Positions 1 through 5,176 of a stretch of DNA of 6,508 nt are shown one piece after another. Source of the stretch: Lachnospiraceae bacterium (GTDB lineage: Bacteria > Bacillota > Clostridia > Lachnospirales > Lachnospiraceae); NCBI GenBank assembly GCA_900751785.1, contig CAADSM010000079.1:1-6508 (forward strand), in the 5' to 3' direction. How positions within the stretch are numbered: the stretch's first letter is position 1; each line of letters opens with the position of its first letter. The position numbers and the translations under genes were made by a program. Below the pieces are notes generated by a model. The model was not told the DNA's origin, did no database searches, and worked only from the letters and a program-made list of their open reading frames with translations.

Positions 1-1
1 G

Positions 2-121
2 GAGTGGCTCGTGGGCCGGAGGCCCGGGGGGGGGCGGGGCATGGCTGCGGGGATCCCAGCCGCTGCCGTCATTATTTCTTATCTGTGCAGCCGGCATATC
101 ATGGCGAAGAAAGAATTTTGA
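2..121 (+). CDS. C-terminal fragment of a probable membrane protein (5' partial)
   Basis: An open frame enters from the left edge and stops with TGA at 119-121. From the ATG at 41 it reads as a small and hydrophobic segment (IPAAAVIISYL) followed by a basic tail ending MAKKEF. That pattern, a last membrane helix followed by a short basic cytoplasmic tail, is common at the C-terminus of ABC-2 type permeases. The permease at 1806-2591 ends in a comparable way (IIYNRKDIL). The family assignment is inference from about 25 residues. The first 40 bases include nine consecutive G and translate to Gly/Arg-rich residues unlike a membrane protein, so they may be sequence or assembly error. It could also be a chance open frame. 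Confidence 0.3.
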   Translation, partial: EWLVGRRPGGGRGMAAGIPAAAVIISYLCSRHIMAKKEF

Positions 122-139
122 GGTGAGGGATGCCCTCTG

Positions 140-165
140 GGATTGTATTTTTTTGAATACAATCC
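140..165. repeat. Perfect 10-bp inverted repeat (hairpin)
   Basis: GGATTGTATT at 140-149 is exactly complementary to AATACAATCC at 156-165, with a six-base loop TTTTTG. Neither strand has a T-run after the stem, so it does not look like a classical Rho-independent terminator. It lies 19 bases after the stop of the upstream partial frame, where a terminator or a protein-binding palindrome would be expected. Confidence 0.5.
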
Positions 166-233
166 GGAAACTGCGGAGCTGGATCTCAGGCGGGAGAAAG
201 GACGTTTCCTTCAGCTTCTGCAAATATAGTATT

Positions 234-254
234 AAAAAAAGTAGAATATCTACA
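234..254 (+). repeat. A-tract/GTAG-N5-CTAC box, copy 1
   Basis: Seven A followed by GTAG-AATAT-CTAC and an A. The GTAGA/TCTAC arms are palindromic. It matches the box at 342-362 at 18 of 21 positions by eye. It could be a protein-binding site or part of a repeat family. Confidence 0.4.
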
Positions 255-330
255 TGCGGCCAGGCTGGGGTGATGCTGCGGATAGGGCAGACACGACGCG
301 GCTGCATGGCAGTCGGATATCCGGAATTTC

Positions 331-393
331 AAAGGGAGAGTAAAAAAGGTAGAAAAACTACAAGTTTTAGACTGCCGGATTTACTCTCCCTTT
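331..393. repeat. Perfect 14-bp inverted repeat enclosing the second box
   Basis: AAAGGGAGAGTAAA at 331-344 is exactly complementary to TTTACTCTCCCTTT at 380-393. The 35-base interior holds the second A-tract/GTAG-N5-CTAC box (342-362, overlapping the left arm), plus an alternative small stem AAAACT/AGTTTT (354-359 with 363-368). The nested symmetry suggests a folded RNA or the foot of a small mobile repeat. No uridine tract follows the outer stem, so a simple terminator is not the best explanation. Confidence 0.5.
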
Positions 394-416
394 ACTAAGC
401 CTTTACCGGATTCCGA

Positions 417-446
417 TTGAAGCAGAAAAAAAGCCGTTTTTATAAT
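417..446 (+). promoter_or_regulatory. Sigma-70/SigA-type promoter candidate
   Basis: TTGAAG at 417-422 (4 of 6 to the -35 consensus) lies 18 bases before a perfect TATAAT at 441-446. Transcription would start near 453 and run into the truncated surface-protein frame. The frame resembling the surface protein opens at 449, directly after the -10 box, so the promoter sits on the apparent breakpoint. The location suggests an outward promoter brought in by the rearrangement, which is inference. Confidence 0.45.
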
Positions 447-448
447 AA

Positions 449-1687
449 AATGGGCAGTGGACCACGATTGATAAGAGTGGATTTACTGTGGCAGAGTGCG
501 ACAGCTGGCATGGCGACCACGGGGAAGGCGATTACGGTACAAGCAGGCTGTACGCGCCGGAGAAAGCGATCGACAGCAATAATAACACAGCATGGCATAC
601 GAGCTGGACCACCGGAGAGGACGGAACAGCGCTCTACAAATTCCCGCACAGTATCATTATTGATATGCAGGAAAGCTATTCGATCAGCGGCATTGAACGG
701 GTTGGACGCAGTGAGAGAGACTATATCAAAGATTTTACAGTGGAAGTGTCAGATGATCTGGAAATACTGACATCAGAGGCAGGGGCCGGCGAAGAAGCGA
801 AGGTTTCCGGCACATTTGATGACACGGAAGACGCGTTCTATTCATTCGGAAAAGCGCTAAAAGGCAGATACATAAAAGTGACGATCCACGATACATGGCT
901 CATGCAGGACGCAGGAAATGAAGGGAAGCAGTGGGCATACACGGCGGAGCTTAACTTTACGGGGCATAAGGTCTCGGATGAAAAGACTGTTACAGCCACA
1001 ACGGACGGAAACGGAACAGTTTCGCCGGAAACAATGACAGTGCTTGCAGGAGAAGAAGCGGTAATGACGATCGTGCCAGAGGAAGGATATCAGGTACAGT
1101 CAGTGAAAGTAACGGGAGCTTCCGGTGAGAAGGAATATACATTGGACGGCACCACACTTACGATCCCGGATGTACAGGAGGATCTGACGGTAAGCGTATC
1201 CTTTGAGAAAGAGCAGGCCGTGACGCCGGATCCGGTTGATAAGTCAAAGCTGAACCAGGCGATCGCAGACGCAATGTATATCCTGGAGAATAGAGAAAAC
1301 TATCAGACAGATACACTGGAAGGACTTGCGGATGCACTGGTAAAAGCGCAGGCAGCCGCGCAGGATCCGGATGCAGACCAGACAGCTGTGGACGAAGCGG
1401 CAGAGCTTCTGGAGAAGGAAATTCAGGAAGTGCGGCCAGTCGAAAATGAGCCGGCAGTTCCTGGTGGAGACGGCTCACAGGGAGGAGACTCACAGAACGG
1501 TGGAAAGAATCCATCCGGACAGAACGGAAACGGAGGCGTGTCCGGCGGCCAGAACGGATCTGCCAGCGGAAAGGCTGTGAAAACCGGTGACACTGCAGAT
1601 CTGTCAGGTGAAGTCTTGGCAGCAGCGGGAGGCATGCTTGCGTTTGGCGCGGCGCTTGTCGTGATCAGGAGAAGGAAAGTCTGCTGA
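449..1687 (+). pseudogene. Truncated cell-wall surface protein with F5/8 type C (CBM32-like) domain
   Basis: The first possible start in frame is GTG at 488 (399 codons; numbering below from there), preceded only by a weak GTGGA. The frame is open back to 449 and codes for WTTIDKSGFTV, which fits an F5/8 type C domain entered from a preceding domain. Two consecutive TAA codons lie at 443-448. In order: carbohydrate/cell-surface-binding F5/8 type C domain, residues 1-160 (PEKAIDSNNNTAWHTSW, IIIDM, VEVSDD); a beta repeat like bacterial InlB-type repeats, 165-240; a helical FIVAR-like domain, 251-316; a Gly/Ser/Asn linker, 318-364; VKTGDT at 364-369, then a hydrophobic helix 373-393 and RRRK. 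Such proteins are exported and wall-anchored, often as large glycoside hydrolases. With no signal peptide or catalytic domain this copy is probably a dead 3' remnant, although a promoter sits just upstream. The anchor motif lacks the usual LPXTG. A complete gene broken by assembly error is the main alternative. Confidence 0.7.
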
Positions 1688-1729
1688 TCAGATATGAGCG
1701 CGCTGTAGAATCATAGAAAGTATATTTTT

Positions 1730-1775
1730 ACAGGAGCGGTACCGGAGGGAGAAATCCCCGGCGTGCCGCTCCTGT
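1730..1775. terminator. Long hairpin between convergent genes
   Basis: ACAGGAGCGG at 1730-1739 is exactly complementary to CCGCTCCTGT at 1766-1775, and the interior can pair further through CCGG (1742-1745) with CCGG (1758-1761). It lies 42 bases after the surface-protein stop and 30 bases before the end of the minus-strand permease gene, where a shared terminator is expected. The T-rich run TATATTTTTA lies before the stem on the plus strand, not after it, and the minus strand has A there, so it lacks the U-tail of a standard intrinsic terminator. The terminator role rests on position. Confidence 0.45.
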
Positions 1776-1805
1776 CTGCATTCTGTCAGGTAAATGACGG
1801 CTCAT

Positions 1806-2591
1806 TTAAAGAATGTCTTTTCGGTTATAGATGATGAACGCCGCGGCAATCCCGGCGGCTGTCACTAAGCATCCTATGGCAGCCGGCAGAGGGGCGATCT
1901 CTGCATTGGTGATGATGTCGGCAGCCTCCGCGTATCCGAAAGGCGTGATGTATTTCAGCCATTCCGCGTCTTCTGTGATGTTGGCGATGATGTTCAGAAA
2001 GTAAAGGACAGCGGCAAGACCTAACCCGGCGCCGATGCCGCTTTTCCTGAGAGCCGCGGAAATGGCGAAGCAGACCGCCGCAATCTCTGCCTGGAGAAGG
2101 AGATAGGCTGCGTGGAGCAGGAGAAATTCCTTCATCTGCAGACTTTCACCGATAGCGCGGACAACGATCATGGAGGTCAAGATGCTCACTGCATTCAGGA
2201 TCAGGATCTGGCAGAAGATGCAGAGCAGCTTCTCAAATACGATCCGGCTGCGGCTGACAGGATGCGTCAGCAGGTACTCTGCTGTCCGGTTCTTCTCCTC
2301 GCCGGCAAGCGAGGACACGCCGATGTACGCGGCGAAGAAAGCGCCTCCGATCCCAAGGATATTGCCGCATTCCAGACCGTAGAATCCCATCAGTTCCCCA
2401 AAGTTCAGCCGGTCCATGCCGAAGGCCTCGGTGAAGCTGCCCATGGAAGAAAATGCCGTGTTGAGCTCATTGACCTGGCTCTTCATATCCGGAAATATGA
2501 CGAGGCAGATCACGAGAAGGAGTGCGATGGCAGCAGTCCACACAGCAAGTGATATGCGGCTCCGTTTCATTTCAAATCGCATTAAGGTCAT
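1806..2591 (-). CDS. ABC-2 type transporter permease
   Basis: A 261-residue integral membrane protein, the transmembrane half of an ABC exporter whose ATPase is encoded just upstream. About six hydrophobic segments are visible, near residues 15-33, 72-94, 122-146, 155-180, 185-205 and 234-254. A cytoplasmic stretch EEKNRTAEYLLTHPVSRSRI (98-117) has the E-x-x-x-x-T-x-E-x-L-L-x-x-P-x-S-R pattern typical of ABC-2 permeases at the ATPase contact. The length is normal. Start: ATG at 2591, with AGGGGG at 2600-2605 eight bases upstream; a second ATG three codons in is too far from that site. The gene begins 12 bases after the ATPase stop, and the ribosome binding site overlaps the TAG, so the two are translationally close. 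Substrate is unknown: lantibiotic or bacitracin-type immunity and drug export are possibilities from family relatives only. Confidence 0.85.
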   Translation of the reverse strand: MTLMRFEMKRSRISLAVWTAAIALLLVICLVIFPDMKSQVNELNTAFSSMGSFTEAFGMDRLNFGELMGFYGLECGNILGIGGAFFAAYIGVSSLAGEEKNRTAEYLLTHPVSRSRIVFEKLLCIFCQILILNAVSILTSMIVVRAIGESLQMKEFLLLHAAYLLLQAEIAAVCFAISAALRKSGIGAGLGLAAVLYFLNIIANITEDAEWLKYITPFGYAEAADIITNAEIAPLPAAIGCLVTAAGIAAAFIIYNRKDIL

Positions 2592-2599
2592 AGCTGTAT

Positions 2600-2605
2600 C
2601 CCCCT
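2600..2605 (-). promoter_or_regulatory. Ribosome binding site of the permease, overlapping the ATPase stop
   Basis: AGGGGG on the minus strand lies eight bases before the permease ATG. Its first two bases are the last two of the ATPase TAG codon (2604-2606). The overlap fixes the permease start and suggests coupled translation. Confidence 0.6.
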
Positions 2606-3566
2606 ATTCGTAAAAATGCATAAAGATCTCATTCAGGTCTGGCTCTGTGACGGTAATGTCTGTATAAGAAATCTGAGCGAGCCTGTCCATCAGTTCCTTG
2701 ACATTCCCCTGAAAGAGGAAGGTGGCCGTACTGTCCACGGTTCGGAAATCGCGGATGTCTGCTCCCTTTCTGTGCGGTCCTGCATCTGGCTCGGAATTGG
2801 AAGCGGCAGGTGCGGATGCAGACAGCTGGATATCCGCGCGGCAGATTTCTTCCAGAAGGCGGCGGAGCTGCTGTTCATCCGCGCCTGCCAGCGTGATCCT
2901 CTTGGCGTTCGTCTGCGAGAGCTGTGCGATATCGCCGCAGGCAGCGATCTGCCCCTCCCGGATGACCGCGGCGCGGCTGCAGTACTTCTGAACCTCGGAG
3001 AGGATGTGGGAAGACAGAAAGATCGTTGCTCCCTGTGCATTCCGTTCCCGCAGGAGATCGAAAAATTCTTTCTGTATGAGGGGATCCAGCCCGCTCGTCG
3101 GTTCATCGAAAATATAGAGGTCCGGACGATGCTGGAGTGCGCATGCGATGGAGACTTTCTTTCGGCTGCCGAGAGAAAGGCTGTCCGTCTTTTGAGCCGG
3201 ATCGAGCTGAAGCCTCTCGCAGAGTCTCCTGGCTTCCTCGGAACAGTCCTTCCGCCTCAGATTTGCCGAAAGACGCAGGAGCTCCGCGACGGTGGTGCTG
3301 TGATAAAACATAGCTTCCGATGGAATATATCCTATATTTTCAAGGATTTTGCGCCTCCTGGCGGAGATATCCATCCCGAGGACGGAAGCGCTGCCCGAGC
3401 TGGCATGGATGAGCCCGAGAAGAATGCGGATGGTCGTGCTCTTTCCCGCTCCGTTGGGACCGATGAAGCCGAAAAATTCTCCCTTTCTGACGTTCAGGCT
3501 GAGGTCGATGATGCCGCGGGATTTTCCGTAGTATTTCGTGAGATGAGCTGTTGTGATGATGTCCAT
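2604..3566 (-). CDS. ABC transporter ATP-binding protein
   Basis: A 320-residue ATPase that would hydrolyse ATP on the cytoplasmic face to drive the ABC-2 permease encoded next. Motifs are intact: Walker A GPNGAGKST (36-44), signature LSLGSRKK (130-137), Walker B LYIFDEP (150-156), D-loop SGLDP (158-162) and switch histidine in LSSHIL (H187). At the Q-loop it reads IGYIPSEAMFY (78-88) with no glutamine, a pattern I associate with the bacitracin-type CcmA-like ATPases paired with small ABC-2 permeases. The C-terminal part (about 215-320) ends in DLNEIFMHFYE, the usual end of this family. It carries an Ala/Ser/Pro-rich low-complexity stretch near 249-270, probably a tolerated surface loop. Start: ATG at 3566 with AAAGGGGG at 3572-3579. 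First gene of a two-gene operon; no adjacent GntR-type regulator or two-component system is visible. Confidence 0.92.
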   Translation of the reverse strand: MDIITTAHLTKYYGKSRGIIDLSLNVRKGEFFGFIGPNGAGKSTTIRILLGLIHASSGSASVLGMDISARRRKILENIGYIPSEAMFYHSTTVAELLRLSANLRRKDCSEEARRLCERLQLDPAQKTDSLSLGSRKKVSIACALQHRPDLYIFDEPTSGLDPLIQKEFFDLLRERNAQGATIFLSSHILSEVQKYCSRAAVIREGQIAACGDIAQLSQTNAKRITLAGADEQQLRRLLEEICRADIQLSASAPAASNSEPDAGPHRKGADIRDFRTVDSTATFLFQGNVKELMDRLAQISYTDITVTEPDLNEIFMHFYE

Positions 3567-3571
3567 TTGTG

Positions 3572-3579
3572 CCCCCTTT
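3572..3579 (-). promoter_or_regulatory. Ribosome binding site of the ABC ATPase
   Basis: AAAGGGGG on the minus strand lies five bases before the ATG at 3566 and supports that start. Confidence 0.6.
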
Positions 3580-3610
3580 CTGCAGGAAATAAAATACCTG
3601 CTTGATTACA

Positions 3611-3638
3611 ATTATATCCGGTTGACCGTTTTTGAGAA
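3611..3638 (-). promoter_or_regulatory. Promoter of the ABC operon
   Basis: On the minus strand there is a perfect TATAAT (3616 to 3611) with TTCTCA (3638 to 3633, 4 of 6 to consensus) 16 bases upstream. Transcription would start near 3604, giving a leader of about 38 bases. The interrupted palindrome CGGT-TG-ACCG at 3619-3628 sits inside the spacer and could be an operator; that is inference. Confidence 0.45.
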
Positions 3639-3688
3639 GACCCTATGAACAATAAAAAAAGAAAAGATATGCTCCTCTTAGAACTGGA

Positions 3689-3730
3689 TATCCTGCGGTG
3701 ATAGTTTCAACACTGCAGGGATAACTTTTT
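3689..3730 (+). terminator. Hairpin plus T-run, terminator-like
   Basis: TATCCTGCGGTG (3689-3700) pairs with CACTGCAGGGATA (3711-3723) through about 12 pairs with one bulge and one G-T, around a loop of about 10 bases. TTTTT follows at 3726-3730. No plus-strand gene precedes it, so it would end only a short transcript from the weak promoter at 3622-3649. Confidence 0.4.
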
Positions 3731-3859
3731 ACAACTTCTGTAAGTTTGTTGATAACCGGATTTTCTTTCAAAACGTTATTGCAGAGGAAAATCTGTCATG
3801 GTATTGTGAACACACGCAGGCATTTGTTCTGCAGATGCTCGAACGTTTCATTCAAATTT

Positions 3860-3881
3860 ATAGCAGGATACCTGCTGTTTT
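3860..3881 (+). terminator. Small hairpin with short T-run
   Basis: AGCAGG (3862-3867) and CCTGCT (3871-3876) form a perfect 6-bp stem with a three-base loop, extendable by two weaker pairs, followed by TTTT at 3878-3881. Stem and tail are short, so this is a weak terminator or chance structure. Confidence 0.25.
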
Positions 3882-4034
3882 GATTCTTAAGATTCATCAA
3901 GATTCGATGGACAGGATCGTCCAAAATTCAGCATGATCGTAAAAATGTGATGGGTGTGAAAAGTAACGACCGGTGTTCAAACACGAGGAATCTGAAAAAG
4001 CGGTGTTCCTTCGCAGCAGATAGCGTGTTAAAAT

Positions 4035-4041
4035 AAGGAGG
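4035..4041 (+). promoter_or_regulatory. Ribosome binding site of the Rpn gene
   Basis: AAGGAGG, a full-strength Shine-Dalgarno sequence, eight bases before the ATG at 4050. It decides this start. Confidence 0.75.
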
Positions 4042-4049
4042 AAGAACAT

Positions 4050-5021
4050 ATGAGTACACAAAAAAGTGAAAGAAACAGCGACAACTTTATCATGCTTCCC
4101 ACTGTGGATTTCTGTTTTAAAGAACTGATGCAGAATCCGAAAGTGAGAAAAGGATTTATTGCGGCAATACTGGGGAAAGCTCCTGAAATGATCCGCCGGA
4201 CAACCTTGCTCCCGACAGCTCTTCGGAAGGAAAGCGAAGAAGACAAGCTGGGAATCCTTGATGTGCTGGTAGAACTCGAGGACGGTTCGAAAATGAACAT
4301 GGAGATGCAGGTGTCCTATTTTGACTGCTGGAAGAACCGTGTGCTGTTTTATCTTGGGAAAGTATATACCGGACAGATCAAAGAAGGAGAAGACTACGAT
4401 AAACTGCGAAAGTGCATCCATGTCAGCATTCTGGATTTTGTCCATTTTCCTAAGGATAAAAAATGCTTCCGGAAGATCGTCTTCTGTGATTCGGAGTCGG
4501 GCGAGCAGTATACGGATCTGATGGAGCTGCATATCCTGGAGCTTAAGAAGCTGCCGCCGGAGGATCAGAGCGAAGACGGGATCATCCGCTGGATGAGATT
4601 CCTCAGAGGGAAGAGCAGGAAGGAGTTCGAGGAGATGGCTAAGAAGGATGAATATATCGAAGAGGCTTACAACGAACTGAAAAAATTAAGCCTTGATGAG
4701 CAGAAGAGGCTGGAGTATGAGCTGAGGCAGAAAGCGGTCCGAGATCATAATATGATGATGAAAAGTGCAGAGAAGCGCGGTCTTGAGATCGGAGAGAAGC
4801 GTGGTCTTGAGATCGGAGAGAAGCGTGGTCTCGAGATCGGAGAGAAGCGTGGTCTTGAGATTGGAGAAAAACGTGGAATAGAGATTGGAAAAAAGCAGGG
4901 CGAGCGGATCGCACTGAAACGTATTGTGGAAAATCAAATGAAGGCGGGGAAGACTGCCGAGGAAACCGCGGAACTTCTCGGGCTGGATCCGCAGGAAGTG
5001 AAGGAACTGACAGAGGAATGA
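4050..5021 (+). CDS. Rpn-family recombination-promoting nuclease / PD-(D/E)XK transposase-like protein
   Basis: A 323-residue, apparently intact member of the Rpn (YhgA-like, PDDEXK_2) family: DNA endonucleases of the PD-(D/E)XK fold, reported in E. coli to promote RecA-independent recombination and defend against phages. N-terminal D-x-x-FK (D20, F23-K24) opens the fold. The catalytic core is ILDV (D71) then MEMQ (E85-x-Q87), with the conserved NRVLFYLGKVYTGQIKEG block (96-113), SILDF (126-130) and LHILELKKLP (160-169). A charged helical segment (188-240) leads into five EKRGLEIG units (241-280), then a tail NQMKAGKTAEETAELLGLDPQEV (295-317), the small helical motif usual at the end of this family. 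Start fixed by AAGGAGG eight bases upstream. It stands alone, with 443 and 199 bases free of confident genes on its two sides, typical of this mobile, multi-copy family. An internal start at 4635 may give a second product. A long antisense frame over it (3897-4532) is a shadow. Confidence 0.88.
   Translation: MSTQKSERNSDNFIMLPTVDFCFKELMQNPKVRKGFIAAILGKAPEMIRRTTLLPTALRKESEEDKLGILDVLVELEDGSKMNMEMQVSYFDCWKNRVLFYLGKVYTGQIKEGEDYDKLRKCIHVSILDFVHFPKDKKCFRKIVFCDSESGEQYTDLMELHILELKKLPPEDQSEDGIIRWMRFLRGKSRKEFEEMAKKDEYIEEAYNELKKLSLDEQKRLEYELRQKAVRDHNMMMKSAEKRGLEIGEKRGLEIGEKRGLEIGEKRGLEIGEKRGIEIGKKQGERIALKRIVENQMKAGKTAEETAELLGLDPQEVKELTEE
4620..4637 (+). promoter_or_regulatory. Candidate internal ribosome binding site and start within the Rpn gene
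   Basis: AAGGAG at 4620-4625 precedes an in-frame ATG at 4635 by nine bases, inside the Rpn frame (Met196). Initiation would make a 128-residue protein lacking the nuclease core but holding the charged helix, the five repeats and the C-terminal tail. E. coli rpn genes produce a small in-frame C-terminal protein that inhibits the full-length toxin, so the same design is plausible here. Purine-rich AAGGAG can also arise from Lys-Glu codons (here AGG-AAG-GAG), so chance is possible. Confidence 0.35.
4770..4889 (+). repeat. 24-bp in-frame tandem repeat, five units
   Basis: Units at 4770-4793, 4794-4817, 4818-4841, 4842-4865 and 4866-4889 each code for EKRGLEIG, the last with Ile for Leu. The first four differ only at synonymous third positions (CGC/CGT, CTT/CTC, ATC/ATT); the fifth is degenerate and grades into KKQGERIA. 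The near-identity of the inner units indicates recent slippage or recombination. Copy-number change would alter the linker between nuclease core and C-terminal tail by eight residues per unit without breaking the frame. Confidence 0.9.
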
Positions 5022-5130
5022 CGGGGAGAGCAGCGTGACTGGTCAGATCGTTATAGTTCATATTTGTTAAATATTACTATTTACATTGTGACATTTCATG
5101 TGCTTATTGCCCTGTTCTTAAAACTTCAGG

Positions 5131-5159
5131 TTCCTTTTCCTGCTTTACTGTGGTAAAAT
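5131..5159 (+). promoter_or_regulatory. Extended -10 promoter of iorA
   Basis: TGGTAAAAT at 5151-5159 is an extended -10 element (TGN plus TAAAAT, 5 of 6 to consensus). The region 17 bases upstream (TTCCTT at 5131-5136) is a poor -35, which extended -10 promoters tolerate. Transcription would start near 5167, about 54 bases before the ATG. Confidence 0.4.
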
Positions 5160-5176
5160 ACAAAAGTGACAAAACA

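Larger units (their letters stand above)
122..448. other. Non-coding, inverted-repeat-rich stretch
   Basis: No frame here reads as a convincing protein; the 91-codon frame at 123-398 is Arg/Ser-rich, without a ribosome binding site or domain. The stretch holds a perfect 10-bp inverted repeat (140-165), two related A-tract/GTAG-N5-CTAC boxes (234-254 and 342-362), a perfect 14-bp inverted repeat around the second box (331-344 with 380-393) and a promoter-like pair at 417-446. It ends where the truncated surface-protein frame begins. It may be the remains or edge of a mobile element, but I recognise no transposase or known terminal repeat. Confidence 0.5.
3606..4049. other. Intergenic region between the ABC operon and the Rpn gene
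   Basis: About 440 bases without an assignable gene. It contains the ABC promoter, a weak divergent plus-strand promoter (TTGACC 3622-3627, TATGAA 3644-3649), two plus-strand hairpins each followed by a short T-run (3689-3730 and 3860-3881), and a start-less open frame at 3682-3936 overlapping both hairpins. A direct repeat CGGTGTTC occurs in the last 80 bases before the Rpn gene. I could not find a convincing promoter for the Rpn gene; TGTTAAAAT at 4026-4034 looks like an extended -10 but would start transcription at the ribosome binding site. Confidence 0.5.

Noticed and set aside
123..398. 91-codon plus-strand frame
   Set aside because: It runs through two strong inverted repeats, has no ribosome binding site close to its ATG and shows no protein-like pattern.
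417..770. 117-codon plus-strand frame starting MKQKKSR
   Set aside because: It overlaps the F5/8 type C coding frame; after about 20 codons it is an out-of-frame reading of that domain.
2616..3605. 329-codon plus-strand open frame opposite the ABC ATPase
   Set aside because: It is antisense to a gene with every ABC ATPase motif in place, its translation shows no domain, and it has no ribosome binding site. It is a shadow of codon bias on the other strand.
4026..4034. TGTTAAAAT as an extended -10 promoter for the Rpn gene
   Set aside because: Transcription would begin at about 4041, removing the AAGGAGG ribosome binding site from the message.
3897..4532. 211-codon minus-strand open frame opposite the start of the Rpn gene
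   Set aside because: It overlaps the conserved Rpn core in antisense, its translation is Phe/His/Ser-rich without motifs, and the Rpn frame has a strong ribosome binding site.
4770..4889. CRISPR-like array
   Set aside because: The 24-bp units are contiguous with no spacers and stay in frame within the Rpn protein, so this is a coding tandem repeat.
4639..5061. Minus-strand frame with repeated HASLRSQD units
   Set aside because: The repetition is simply the complement of the 24-bp Rpn repeat; there is no ribosome binding site or recognisable protein.
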